Assembly: GCF_003286085.1 (NCBI RefSeq)
Contig: NW_020825298.1
Location: forward strand, 2,480,001 to 2,544,000
Source: Drosophila persimilis
Taxonomy: Eukaryota > Arthropoda > Insecta > Diptera > Drosophilidae
Length of the DNA: 64,000 nt
Reading direction: 5' to 3'
Each line of letters begins with the position of its first letter. Positions within the stretch are counted from its first letter, which is position 1. The translations under genes were made by a program, and so were the position numbers. Positions 12,782-27,700 of the stretch are shown in pieces. Below the pieces are notes generated by a model. That model worked only from the letters and a program-made list of their open reading frames with translations, did not search any database and was not told the DNA's origin.

Positions 12782-15700
12782 CTAATAATCCTCGACGATT
12801 AGTGCGGTGCCTGCGAGCAGAATCTGTTCAGGTGTTCCATCCAAATTGTCCACATGGAGGTGGCAGATAAGTTTGTCGCGACTTCCACGCGAATACAATG
12901 GTAGTTTCGGATTTGTTTCTTTAATTTTCGTGGGATAAAGGGTATTCCTGCTGCCGTTGCCATTTTTTGAGGGCTGTGCCGCAGACTGGCCCTCCTCCTT
13001 CACTTTGTATGTGATAAAGAAGGGACTTGATTTATCCATTGTGCCCTTGGCGCCATCAATCTGCAATGGGTAAAGAAAATTCAAAATCTTTTACATTTCA
13101 AATCGAGTTTCGATTATTCCGAGGCTCCACCTAGCGTAAATATACAGTAGCTACTTTCAGTTTAAACTCGTAACCTGTCGTATTTTTGTGGCGAATCGTT
13201 ATCTATCGCCCAAAAGTATCGCCAACAATAGACATCGAAAATTCAAATGGGCTGCGGTCACACTCAGAAAACGCGGTTCATGCTTGAGCTTACTTCTGAT
13301 TAAAATTTCATCCGAGAAAACTCGGAAACACATAATGCATGAAAACTGGCAATTGTCATAGCTAATTATATGAATTTTACTATTATTTACGAATACACAT
13401 ATATATACCTTTACCTCAATATACCAAATATACCAAAAAGTGACAATAATATACCGTAATTGGTCGACCTGGTCACACTGTGCCGGAATGTCAATCAAAT
13501 GAAAACAAAAAAAGAAGCGGCGTGAAAAAAACTCAAAATCTACTCAAAATCAATTTTAAACACAATTTAAATGCTGTGAAAAGGCGGCGCAGCAGCACCA
13601 TAGCAAAGCAAGTGTCGCCAAAAGCGGAAACGGCAAGCTGGAGACGCACTTTATGGCCAAAATGGGGAAGGTAAGAGAAACAACACTAACGAAAAAAAGG
13701 AAGGAAGAGAAAAGACGAAGAGCAGCAGCAGCAGGGCGATGGATGGATAGATGGGGGTGCGGGGTGGCGTCGCCAAGGCGCCACAGAAATATTGGGTGTA
13801 AAAAGTGCCTACCTTAAGCGGCAGCAGCTGCAGAATGATGGTGGAATCCTCTCCAGACCTTCGGACGTTGTCCAGCGCCAGGCGCTCCACGGAGACGCCC
13901 AAAGTGCGGGCCTGAAGCAGCTTGAGGCACGCCAGGAGATTCTCGCAGTTGTAGACATGCACCAGATCGATCTGCTCGGCAAACTGCATATGCAGTTGCT
14001 CCTGGTAGCGCTTTTCCGCCGCCTGGGCGCGCACCATCAGGGCGCGAAGGTAGTCCACGGCACTGTTGCTGCTGGGACCTGGCCAGAGCTTCAGCCAAGT
14101 GGCGGGAATCTATTAAAAAAACATCTTTAGTCAGGGAAACCGCCTTTAAAGGTAGTGCAGCACCCACCTGCTGTTCTGCCAGCGATCGTAGGCTACTCTG
14201 ATCCACCTTATGGGCATCCTTCAGCCAGGCATGCATCTGCGACAACGTCTGGTGCACCGTGCGATACAGCTGCGCGCCCATTTGCAGTTCCGCCAGTACA
14301 AACAGCGACCAGGGAGAGTCTTCCCCTGCCCCTTGTCCTGGTTCCTTAGCCGTCTGGGTCGCCTCCTTCGATGTCTGGGCAATGGTGCAAGCGCCTGCCA
14401 GTTTGCGCCAGAGACTCAACAGGGGTTTGATTTGATGCTCCAACCTCTGACGCTCACTTCTGACGTGCTCATCTCCTGAAGCAGAACCTTCTCCTGCCCC
14501 GCCATAGTGCAAACCTCTCAGTTCTTTGATCACCCTTCGGGCCTGTTCGATTTCTCGCTGTTGTTGCGCCTGATTCGCCAGGCCATACATGCTGGGCTCG
14601 TCCACGTCCGGGAGTTTATCCAGCGCTGAATAGTAGTCCTGCAGGTGTCCACTGGTGGGCAGGGACATGGCCAGTCCCAGGGGGGACCAGCGATTGCTCA
14701 GGACATCCGCACAGCAGAATTGGGTGAGGTAACTCCTGAGTATCTCCAGATCCCTGAGGTTGTTCACGCGTCCGCCATAGGCCAGGGCCTCGCTCAGGCG
14801 CTGTAAAAGAGTCCAATCGCATCTTCCGGAGTTCAGTTGAGTGTCCAACCAGTCGAGGACTCCCATGGCGGCCTTTAGGTCCGCCTCTCCGAATTCGTAG
14901 TACTTCGACCAGCCCTGGGGGATGTACTGTCGTCGCTGTTGGAGGGCGGCCGTCAGGATGAAGAATACCATTCGCATCTTTAGGCTCTTGGGCTGCTGCT
15001 TGGAGGATGTAACCTGCTCGGCGGCATAGTTCTGCAGCAGACGGAGCACGATCTGCTTGAGTCCCCGCGGCTGTTCGTAGCGCACCTTGAGGCACTTGTA
15101 GATGGTCGACTCGCTGAATCCCTTTGTGGACTCGCATAGCAGCCACAGTCGGAACTCCTTCGCCTTGGGCATCTCGCTGAGCTCCCGCTCCATTTGTCCG
15201 AGCCACTCGGGGACCAGGTGGACATTCTTCACGCACAGCCACTGGCCCTGGGCCGCCGCCTCGCGCATTGCTGAGACAACCCTCCTCTCACTGCCCTTTC
15301 CAATTGCCATCTCCTGGTACTTTTGGCTGCCCCACTTCTTGAGCTCTGTCGTGGGATCGTTCTCTGCCTGACTGATCAGAAGGATGGGGCGATCGCAGCT
15401 GCTCTGCTGCAGCAAATGCTCCACGGTGGGCTGGGTGGCTGCGTCCGGCGAGAGCCCCAGGAGCTCGCTGCTGACCTTACGGAGCTGCTGCAGCATCAGG
15501 TCAGGCCTAAAGATCTGGGCGATGAGCACACGATGGAAACTGGACCCAATGGCGGCTGTAAGTTTGAGAAGATTCATGAGAAATTCACCGACTAATTCCT
15601 GGTTCTACTCACGCAGCACATCATCCGCTTGTCGCTCGATAAACCCCCGCCAGATGTAGTCCTTGTCAAGCTGCAGTTTATGCCGCATATCGGGCAGCAG

Positions 15701-18700
15701 CTGCACGAGCAAGGCCAGCTTCAGCTGCGCCTCTCGGGCCATGCAGTCGGGCAGGCGCCCCAGATTCCCAAGCAGCACACTTCCGTCCGCGCTGCCCATG
15801 AAGTTGTTCACGAATAAGTCCCACTCCTTTGAGCCGAGTCTTTCGGGATAGGCCTGGTGGCAGACCCACAACGAAAGGGATAGTTGGCTGTCCCTCGGCG
15901 TGGCTCGAGCCAGATTCAGATACACACTCCTCACGAGGAACTGATACGACTGCGATTCATCTCGCTGGTCCTTCGACAGGGCTCCCAGGAAGAGCTCTAT
16001 GTAGACCACGGCAGACAGCTCGTATCCCTGAACCAGACCCGCATAGAAAGTGGCAGCTCGGGAGCACAGCTCTTTCAAGGCGCCAAACTGTGCCAGAAGT
16101 GTGGCCTTGACATCTCCACTCTTCTGCAGGGCCTCATCGATCTGGGCGCTGCTCTGCTTCACTTCGTTGAGACTCGCTAGCAGCTGCTCGTTCCGCAGAA
16201 TGTCGCCCTCCGACTTGGAGAGCTGTTCCAGCAGCTTGTCCTGCATCTCCATGCGCTGCTTGAGAAGATCTCCCTCGCGCTGCAGCAGCTGGATCCTCTG
16301 CTGCTCCAGCTCCGCATTCTTCAGCACAATAGCCTTGGACATCAGTTGATCGGCGAGGCCAGCCGCCGTCACGGTGAAGCGCAGCAGATTCAATTGGGTC
16401 CGCTGCTCCTCCGGCAGCTCCAATCGATGCGACTTGCTTATCAGCACCAGCTGGAAGTTCTCGTGCAGGTCCACCAGCTTCGAGCCCACGGCCACCTGTC
16501 GCTTGTTGAACCTCACATAGATGTGACCTTGCAACATTTGCAGCAGGGGTGGGCGCAACTGCTCGCAGTCCGTGACCAGCAAGGTCTTTCCAAAGCGCAC
16601 TGCCAGCTCCAGCTGATAGGAGAGCCTCTCGTTCCCGTGAGTTGCCATCTCACAGGCTCGTCCGCTTCCTTTTAAATACGGCATCAGCCACTCGGCAGCC
16701 GTTTGGGTGGGATCCAGCAGCAGTGGCACCGGACAGCTTCCGAACGGCAGCGAGAGCATCTCGCTCAGCAGTGCGGCACTCTCAATGATCTGTGCATCCC
16801 GTGCCAAGCCCTGACTCTCCCAAATGATCTGCTGCTGTTCGGTGAGCAGCGTCTGGCGAAGATCAAAGTCGGCAGGAAGGTGAAAGTCCACAGCCAGACG
16901 TTTTAGGGAGGAACTATGGAGGGATTTCAATGAATATTTGTAAATAGAAATCGGATAACGAATCAGTTTGCTGTAATAATCCATAATTTAAGATCCAGGC
17001 AGAATTTTAAACAGACAGACGGACATGTTGTAGCTTCTGTAAGGTCTGACGGACTCTACGGACTACAATCCTTACCTCCTCTGATCCAGTCCCATTCCCG
17101 CATAGTAATTGATAGCCAAAGCGAGGAGCAGAGTCTTCCCATCCAATGTCTTGTGGGCTCGCTTGAGCTTCGTCAGCTGCTCGCTCCAGGTGGCATATTC
17201 CGCACTCAGTTTTCCCACCAGAAGCTCGGCCGCCTGTAGGGTGTCGCTAGCTTCTTGAAGCTTCAGCTCCAGCACGGCTGCCTCCTGGGTATAGGTCTGC
17301 AGTTTGGCCGACAACTGTTTGACCCGCTTGTCCACATCGTCCAGGCCACTGGCCAGCTCCTGCATCTCGTCTTCGGCGGCGTTGAGATTTCGCTGCAGTT
17401 CGTTCTGTTCCCGCTCCAGGGGCTTGATGCTCTGAATGACTCGGGCATAGCGGACGCTGGCCTGCACCCAGGCCGCCAGAGGAGCAGCTGCTGCAGAAGC
17501 CCGTTTCGCGTTCTTCGATTCATAGGAATCGCCCTTGGCAGCCAGCAGCTTCTCCACAGCTTGACAGTTTTCGGGACTGATGCGAGCGGGGTCCAGAGAG
17601 CGAATGTCCTCCTTGACGCCCCTTTTGGCAAGGAATGTCTTCATGCTGTTCCACGAGGTGTCGCGTATGCCCATCAGACGGAGCACTCCCTCGAGGATGT
17701 CCCGCACTGCTTCTGGAGGGGCGCGCAGTGAACGGATCTCGGACAGAGCCTCCGACTTGATCTGTCCCACAGCATTACTGGCCTCCGCCAGGATGGGCTC
17801 CACTTCAGCCAGTTCCTGCTGAATCTCCTTCTGGCGCTGCTTCAACTGCTCGCTGCTCTGCTGCGTCTGTTGCTTCAGCTCTAGCATGCTCGACTTCTGA
17901 TCATTGGCATTTCGCATCGTGGCCGCGATCATTTCAAGGGCATCGTTTGCCAGCTGCCGCTTCTCCCCCAACGCCTGCTCCTGGGCGGCCGCATTCGACT
18001 TGAGCGTGTCCACCAGTCCATGAGCGGAGGCCAGCTTGTCCACTCCCAGCTGTAGCTTTCCCAATCTCTGGTCAATTTCCGCCGCCGCATTGCTGTACAG
18101 GTGGTAGTAGCTCGAGATGAGTTGGTAGTACCGCTGAGGGGGCTGCTCCTGGGGCAGCTCCTCCGCCACGTCTGTAAAGTGGCTGCACACGGGCACCTTG
18201 CCACGGCCACTTCCGCCGGCTGCTGCATCGTTGAGCAGTTCAATGTACTGCTTGGGCAGCATGGTCAGGGTTTCCCTGGACTCCGATCGGACATAGAGTA
18301 GGTCCATTTGACGATGCAGCGCCGGACAGCTGTTAAAGTAGTCCTGAACTCTGGGACTGCTGGGATCTAGCACCAAGATGAGGTGGAGATTCTCTCTGGC
18401 CCCTAAACAGGAAAAACCGAAAGATATATCATCATTACCCCAAAAGCTTTTTCAACGTACGCTTCATGAAATACGCTCCCAGCGACTCCTGATATCCCTC
18501 CAATTGCGCCGCCTGCTTTAGAGTGCTGGCCACCGCCTCCAGATCATCTCCGAAAAGTTCCAAGATCTCACTCCCCTCGAGCAGCGCCTCAATGGGTTTC
18601 AGTATCTCTGGGACATAGGAGAGCCAGCAGTGCTCTATGAGCAGGTAGCTCATCTGCTGCTCCATGGCAGCCCCTTGCATGGCCATCTTCAGATCGTTGT

Positions 18701-21700
18701 AGAACTCTGTCAGGTCATACGACGGGCCGCCTTGAAGGGTCAACACTTTGGCCTCCTGCATGGTGGCCGCTGCATAAATGGCATCCAAGTGACGTCCGCC
18801 AGCCTGCGCCATAATCAGCATGTGGGCATCGTTTCTGGCCAAGACGCGTGCCACTTTGGCCGTGTGATGCAGTAGCTCCTCTGTTATGGGTGCACCAATG
18901 CTGTAGCTTTCGGTGTCTGTAAGGGAAAGGGGGGATTCGATTAATATTAAAATCTGTTGAATGGGATGATGCATCTGTTTAGTTACAACTATCCTTTTGT
19001 AAACCTCTTCTCAACCAGAGCTCTCACCCAGACATCATTGAAGTTGACTCCCATATCTGTCCGATCCGTCCTCTCTGCCACTATCTGTGTCTCTTCTTGT
19101 AGGCCTTCCATTGAAAGAACCAATTCTTAGCCCAAGCTTTCTGTTTGTTTTTCTACCCTTTCTACCCGTTCTACCCGTTCTCTATGTACTTTCAGTGGAT
19201 GACCCCCGAAGAGGAGGCACGCCAAAAGTTCATCATGCGGGAACGGGATCGCGAGCGGAAGCGCATCAAGCGCATGAATCCCGAGTACCGCCAGATGGAG
19301 AGAGAGCGGGACCGATTCCGCAAGCAGACGCCAAGGCCCAGTGTAGTTATCCCCGATTTACCAATATACTCTTCTTGTCTTGAAACAGCTTGAAACAGTC
19401 AACAGAGATAGGAGATCTAGGAACGGTTTTACAGACCCGACAGCCGATAGCTGGCAGCTGACAGCTGGACAACTCTGAGAACTGCGTGAGAACTCTGAAT
19501 CAATCTCTGACATTAACCTCTAACCCCGACTCCACAGTGGGATGGGTGTACTCATTCCTCATACTCACTGCATACTGTGACCTGTCTCTGCACCTCCTCC
19601 AGCCACTCATCATGGGCCAGGCCATGCAACAGTCCCTTCGACTTGGCCGACTTGGGCACAAAGAACACCTTCTGCCGGGGGAAATTTTTCGTTTCATTAG
19701 GCAAATGCCAACAGTCCAACAGTCGGATAATAGCAATATCCTACCTCCTTGCCATAATATTTGCGCATCGTTTGCTTGAGTATCGCCTCGAACTGGTGGA
19801 CATGCTCCTCGCTGACCAATCGGTCCCTGAACATCCCCAACAGCTCGCAGTAGAGGGCCTGCAAGGGAATGGGATGGGGCGGATGTGGAATGTGATTAGC
19901 TTTGGAGTCAAAGAGCCAAGCCCGCACGCAAACCCACCTCGTTGAAATCGCTGGGGGGATAGAAGACTAGCGCATCCAGCAGCTTCATGACGCATTTCGG
20001 ACTGAATTGGTAGTGCGCCTGCCCAACTCCCATGGTATTGAACGTAGCCTGCAGCTGAAAAAGGGGGAAAGTCAATTAGCAGATACTCTTTATCCGCATC
20101 CCCATTCCCATTCAAGTGGCCAATAGATACCTTCTCGAAGCACTCCATCAGACACTCGCTGACATGCTGCAAATTGACGTTGCCCTTTGGCCTGAAATGC
20201 TCGCGCAGCAACGGCTCCAGGCGGCACTGGACGATGGCCAGCATGTCCGAGGATGTGGGACGGGCAACTCTCACGTATTGGTTGAGCGCCAGATAGCGCG
20301 GGGAAATTTTCAGCAAATTTTCACTAATGGAGGCACAGATTTGCAATCCGCTCACGCTAATCCACTCGAGATTCTCGGCATAGAAGCCTCCGCGCTGTGC
20401 CAGCTGAAGGAGCAGCTCCACAATTTCGCAGGCTCCCCAAGCATCCAGCTGGCACAGATCCAGGTTCTTCATGAACAGCACCAGTCGCGCCTGCTTCGGC
20501 CTGTACTCCCGTCCGCGCAATCCACTCACCGTCACGCAGTGGGTGCGCAGTGTGTGCAGGACATAGCCAGGCGTGAGCTGCGTGGAGCAGTTGATTGTGG
20601 CCAATTGGTAGCCAGAATGCTCCAGCACGGCCTGCTGCAAGAGTAGGGTCTTTCCTGCACCACTGGGACCCACCAGCATGAAGGGGGGAGTCCTGTTTCC
20701 CGGTGCCTTGAGCAGAGTTTCCAGTATTCCCATGTAGGACTTTACATAGGCGGTTACTATGAGGTGACTGCCATTCTCTGGCCTCTCCACCAAATCCACC
20801 GCATACTGGTCCAGAGCGGCGCGCTGTCTGTCGTAGTAGGAGAGGTCTGCGTGATTGGGCTGTGCCACATAGAGATTGGCATGCTTCAGGACTAGCTGGG
20901 CGAACTCCCCCTGACGATCGTTGGGCACATAGCCGAACAGAGCACGCAGAGTGGCAGCTCCGTATTCCTCCAAAAACTGGGAGCCATGTAGCTGGAGGAG
21001 CAGGGAACGCAGCAGATTGGCACGACTGATTCCAGGAAGTTGACTGCAAAGAAACGAACAACGGTTTACGTATAGGAGATCTTTAAGCTATGTAGTCCCA
21101 GTATCACCTCAACAAATTCTGATTCTCCAGCCAATCCATAGCATAATTTAAGTTCCCATCCACGTAGCTCTGCAACAGATCCCCATAGGGCTCCTTGGAC
21201 AGTTCGTGCCTCAGTATCTCTTTGGCGGGGTAGTAGTCGTAGCTGCAGAAGGCATTCCATTAGAGTGTGCCCATACGTAGAGATAATATATTCCTCTCTT
21301 ACCTCATATTGACAATGCCCATGCGGGAAATGGTCGCCGGGGAGGCATGACGCACATCGTCCGTCTCAAAGATAAAGTTGACATTGTTCCCGAACTGTAT
21401 CCGCCAGCCCGATGGCAGTGTCAAGAGTCTGCAAGCAAGCATTTCAAGACAAGATGAGGATCAATAACACAAAGATACATAGATATAGATATAGACGAAG
21501 AGTTTCCCTGTTTAGTTTGCACTTCACTCTCACTGTCCACCCACAAAACACACACACACAAAACAAAAAGAAACCACACAACGATCGATCGACCCAATTT
21601 GTGCTGCCTTTCTATACAAACCAAACGCTCTCCCATCTGTATAATTCCAGTTGATGACACCCGAGGAGGAGGCGCGCCACAAGTTCATCATGCGCGAGCG

Positions 21701-24700
21701 GGATCGCGAAAGAAAGCGCATCAAGCGCATGAATCCCGAATATCGGCGAATGGAGCGCGAACGCGACCGATTTCGCAAGAAGGCACGACGCTCGAACGTA
21801 GCATTTTTCCAATATATATATCTATATCTATAAATCCCAACACTCATTCACACACACACACACACACCAGACACGTACCCGCACACGACACACGCTTAGA
21901 ATAGGCTTAAGTAGATGGGACATGGGACTGGGGATAAGACTTGGGAGTGGGGACTGGGGACCTTTTGCGTAGTGTAAACCCATTCCAAACGCCATATACA
22001 AACTCCCACAATGCTGGAGGCTCAGAACGTGTTGCTTTAATATGTGTTCCCCCTTCCTTCTCATTTGCAGTTGACCCCCGAGGAGGAGCTGCGGCTGAAA
22101 ATGATACAGCGGGAGAGAGATCGCGAGAGGAAGCGCATCAAGCGCATGAATCCCGAGTACCGGCGGCTGGAGCAGGAGCGCGATCGGGACAGAAAGAAGG
22201 CGCGGAGGGCGAACGAGGCCTTCCGGCAGCTCGAGAAGCTGCGCGACAAGATACGCAAGGACCGCAAGAAGGGACTCCTGGTGACCGATCCCTCACAGCT
22301 CCCGCCCGAATTCGCGGCCATACTACCGCCAGTGCCTGTTGTCAAGCCCGAGGTTGGTCTGCCGCCAACCTCCCAGGGCCAGCAACAACAACAACAGCAG
22401 CAGCTGCAGCAGCAACAGCAACAGCAGCCGCCACCCTCGCATCTCCAGGAGCAGCAGCACCACCAGCTGCCGCACCAGCGGGGCCGCAACATGTCGCATG
22501 CGACGTCCGCGGCGAGCACTCTCACCCAGCTGACGCCGCCGGCCCACGCGACGCCCACGCACTTGCAGCAGCTCAACAAGCTGCAGCAGCTGTATCCGCC
22601 GCGGTCGTTCGCGCACCCCGCCTTGCCCATCACCAGCGTGACGCTGATGCCGCAACTGTGCCACCCCATTCTCCACCAGAATCTGAGTGCCACGCTGTAT
22701 GCGGGCCCGAACGGCATCAAGCAGGAGTACGGCCAAGATGTGTCCGCCTCGGCCATGGCCGCTGCCCAGGCGGCTGCTCTGGCATCGCTACGGGGCCAGC
22801 AGCACACGCAGGACGATCAGGATATGGCTCTCAACCTGGAGCCGGAGATCATACTGCAGACAGCGCCCGATGTGAATCCCGCCCAGCCACAGCAGCACCA
22901 CTTCACTGCCCACCAGCAGCAGCAACAGCAGCAGCAGCACCATCTCCAGCAGCAACAGCAGCAGCAGCAGCACTGCAACATGTTCCAGCACATGGCACCG
23001 CAGGCCCATATGCAGCACATGAGATCGGCGGCGCTGCCTCCGCCGCCACCCTCTGTGGCACTGCCGCCACCGCCACCACCAGCCACACATCAGCAGCCAC
23101 CGCCTCAACAGTTGCAGCATCCGCAGCAGTGAAAGATTCTCGCCTTTAGTTTTTAAGCTCAACGCTAGCCAGCTAATCACATTTCACACGTTCATGTGCG
23201 CCTACAGTGGGTCTGGAAAGTGCCTCCACACCGGAAAAAGGTTCAACGCAATGCCCACTCGGAACCCACTGTGCTTAGAGTTGTGATTAAATTGTTTTTG
23301 TGATTCCTATTTCTGATTTTATGATGTGCAAAAGTACGTTTTCCTGTGACAAGGCAGATGTTTATGGAACTATGGCATCAGTAACAGAAGTAGACTTGAC
23401 CTGTAGCAATATCATGAGAAAACGTATCTTTGTCTCACAAGTATCCGGTATTTCTGTCAATGCTTTAACTGTTCTTCAGTATCCAACAGCCTTGCAATAT
23501 TTAAAGCCCTAGATGTAGTCTCTTGTTTTATGTCCCTTTTCTTATAGAAGTCACAGCTCTAAGGTATGTCTCAAACACTCATGTATGTTCGATATTTGTT
23601 TGAATGTTAAGTTAAGACGCCATTTGTAAAATGCCGTTGCGTCGCGCATTGCGTTGATTGCGTGAGTGCGCGGCGCTACATTTGTGGGCTTCCCCGATCC
23701 CGGATAAGTTGTCGTCATCGTCATCGCCTCAGCATTTCTCTGTTTTTTAGGTCTGTACGTATTTTGTTTAGTCGCTAAGTGATAGATGGATGCAAACGCG
23801 CATTCCTACAATATTTGCAAGTTTAAGATAATGAGATTCGATATAACGATACGATAACGATAATTGTACGATTACACCTATGATATAATGATACATGGCA
23901 AGCCGTAAATAATTATTACGAATTTATGCGCAAATACGAGCAAAATATAAGTAGCAAAAACCCTTGCTACCAATGAAATTAAACCACAACTTTTTCATTT
24001 CTCACTCACTTGTTGTCATCCAGCACCGAGTTGAGGGCCTCTATCCATTCCGGATCGATGCTGCCGTCACACACAATCCACGAGTGCACTTGGGCCGGCT
24101 CCTGATTGACTGCCACCGCCGTGTGGGTGAGCACGCCGTCCTGCCACTGCCTCGTGTCTGCGTCCAGACGTCCGAGCAGCTGCACGCGACTCATCGACTT
24201 GGGGCTGATGGTGTGCACTCGCAGCTGCATCCCCGAGGAAGTCAGGGCCTGCCGGAGCAGGGCCATGATAGTGGACTTGCCGCAACCTGGCGGGCCCACC
24301 AGCACCACGCCCATTCGTTTCTGGAGCTGCTCCTGCAGCTGCAGAGCCTTTTCAATTTGCCTCTCGCTCGGACAGAGGCCCAGAGTCCCGCAGGCAGCGG
24401 CCAATGACTGCTGAAGTGGGGTCGCCGCCGTCTCCGAGGTGCCAATTTCCGGGAACACATTACGCAGCAGCATTTCGAAGCGCGAGACGTCGTGTTGCGC
24501 CAGCTTGGACATGGTTGATGAGCGCAGACACTGCACCACAACAGACAGTTCCTCATTAGCGCCTGCCAGCTCATTAGACCCGCTCGTTAACCGTCCGCGC
24601 AGTCCCTCGCCACAGACCAGGAGCACCGTCTTCAGCTCTCGCAATCCCCAGTCGTAGTGTCGCTGGGCAGACAGCATCTTGCCACACAAATCGAAGAGCT

Positions 24701-27700
24701 CCACGATGCGCGATGCGATGTCTGCGGCCGCCGTAAATCCCTCAACGAACAGCATGACACGGGCAATCTCTCCTGGCTCCGGCTGCTGCATGACGATGGG
24801 CCGGAACAGAGCCTGAATATTGCCGGGCAGCTTCTGACGTCCGCCGTACTCGGCTCCAGCGGGATTCAATGTCACAAAGATGCCGCAATGTTGGTTAAGT
24901 TGCACCTGTACAAGGAAAAATGATTACTAATTGAATTGAATCTCAAAGAGAATGAAGGAAGAAGAGATACAGATTGAATGGAAGGAGTTTGTGGATACGA
25001 ATAAGAATGCATATTCCATATTGCATTTAAATATCATTCCTTAAAAATGTATTTATTTTGCGGTGAACTAAAGAACTGGAGTGATCCAAAGTATTCATAA
25101 AATCACAGCTATAGTCATGCCTCTTTAAAACTTTCGATCGGACTGAACAAAGCGAATACCGAGTTCTACCGAATCGATTCGTTTGGCTGTTCAACCAGGA
25201 CTCTAGTATGAATATGCTGAGAGTGTTTACTACTTCCAATTATTCTAAAAATAGGTATAGATCATTTATATATCCCATATTCAAAAAATTTACTTTGCTG
25301 ATCACAAAGCCACCTTCTCCAGCCAGAGACGGGGACTATGGATAGGGATTCTTTTCAAGAAAATCTTAGTTCTATCTTTTCAGAGAGATAGGTACACAAA
25401 TTGTTGACTTCCCTCCACTGTTCACCATCAATGACATGGATCTTCCTTTGAACCCTTCTTTTTCCGCACCACAAAAGTAAACTACTGAAGCCAAAGACCA
25501 ACCACAGCGAACACATTCATTCTGTGCACACACAAGATAGTTTCGAACCAGAGACACACAGGAACTCATAACTCATCTGACTCACCTTTCGCTCGCCAAT
25601 TTGAACGCTGTCGGACTTCTCCTTGAGGGCACTCTGGATGGGCTGGATCAGCATGGATATGGACGAGAGGGTGGCCTCCTGCAACCTATTAAACTCGTCG
25701 AAGCAGCCCCAGGCACCGCAGCGGGCCAGCCCGGTCAGGATTAGACTCATCGATTCGGTGTCCACATTCTGCAAACAATTCATGACATAATGACAAATTG
25801 CACTGGGGCTGGAGTTTGCTTTGGTTTGGTTTGGACTTGGGCCCTGTTATAGGCCAGCACTCTTACCTCGTCGCAATTGAAAACCAACACTAGGCGTCCC
25901 AGCATCGCTCCCAGGGCCTTCACACACTCGGTTTTGCCAGTGCCCGCCGGCCCAAAGGGATTACCGCCCAGGCCCATGTGCATGGCCTGTGTGAGGATGA
26001 GATAACACTTGTGGGTCAGCCGGGTGTGGACAAGCTTGTTGGCCTGGCCGAGGAACTCGTAGGCGTATTCAAATTCCGCATAAACCATGCGGACGCACAC
26101 CTGCCGACTGCCACTCACACTGCCACTTCCTCCGGCGGCCAGGTAATATCGGAGTTGACACAGCCAGTGCCAGTCGCCGACATGCATCACATTGTGCCGC
26201 TGCAGCTGCTCCACCACCCCGGCATAGTGCACCAGGTCCAGGAGCAGGGCACGCAGCTTCAGGCTCATCAGGCTTCCGTTCTCGGCACGCTGCTTCATTG
26301 CCGCCAGATGGGCAATTTCCGCCTTCAGCTGCTGCTGGAGCTTCGCCAGCGCCATGGCGCCAATCGCCTGCTCCGCCTGGCGGGTGAAGTGCAGAGCCCG
26401 GGCCGTGGCCAGCACCTGGCTGACATACTTCCTTAGGATCTGCTCGCTGAGGCTATCGCTGTTGGCGCTGGTGTTGGAGTAGCACTCATGGATCTGGCCC
26501 CGCAGCGTCTCCTGGACGGCCGTGACAAGTTGATTCAGCCAGCGCTTTGATGGAAATGGATTATGGATTGGGGATAATGTTTCATATTCTGCGTGCGACA
26601 GCGACTCACCTCTATGTCGCCTTTCATATCCACGGGCTGGCTTAGCTGCAGCTCATCGCCCTCGGCACTGTGCACAGCCACAATGGAGAATTGATTGGCA
26701 TCGGCGGCAGTCTGCCTTATGCTCAGGCTGTGACACCCGGGAAATAGCTTACGGATGTGTCGCTGTATGATGTCGGCGTCCTTGCTGGCCTGCCCCAGCA
26801 ACTCCAGCAGATCATCGTCGCCCAGGAAATAGAAGCGTGGAAAGGAGTTCCGTTTGTCCTGCGGAAGATTGATTGATTGCCTCAATTGAGCTATACACTT
26901 GCCAAGTTATCCACAGGTCTTACGGTTATGTAGCTCATCAGATTCTGCTGACATCTCGCCAATTGGGTCTCCAAGGCATGGACAATGGTGCTGATTTTGT
27001 TGATCTTAATCAGCGAAGTGACCCGGGCATCCATTTCGATTTCCCGCATCACGAAACGAAAGTCCTTGTCAATGCGCTTGAACAGTGACTGTTCCTGCTG
27101 CAGAGTTCCCGATCCAAAAACGGGTTCCAAATATACCCATCTAGATAGGATATGTGGGTTATTATGTATTCCAGCTCTTGGATTGTTTTCTTACCGTCTT
27201 TGCGAGTGACTTAGACTCGTGAGCAGGGCATCCAGCGTGTTGAGGCGACTCTCCCACAGCTCTGCCTGATCGGAGAAGCTGTCGAAGGCAGCCGAGTTCT
27301 TGGCCGATTGCAGCAGAGATTGATTATCGCCAATCTTGTTGAGCACCTCCTGGTAGTCCTTGATCAGGGATACGGTCTGCCCGGAGGCATCTGTGCGCGC
27401 GATGAGCTTCAGCTGAGCCGTCACCGCCCACTGATCGAGTTCAACCAGAGCCTGCCGCACAATCTGCTCGCTGGATGCCTGCCTCACAATGCTCCCGATC
27501 TCTGCGGCAGCCGCTTGAAGAGCATCCATATCCTCCAGGATGTCTTGAAGGAGTATCGAGTGCAAGGGCTTCGATTGACTTCGATGAAGCAGCTGAAAGA
27601 TCCTCGCCCAATGGCGTTCGCTCAACGCATCCGATTGAAGCTGCTGCAGGACGGGCAGGGCCAGCTGGAGGCGCTCCACCTGCTGACGGATGCGCTTGGA

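Noticed and set aside
22061..22807. Long minus-strand frame opposite the nested gene
   Set aside because: It is the antisense of CAG-rich coding sequence, giving Cys/Ser runs. It lies in a btv intron and has no splice support.
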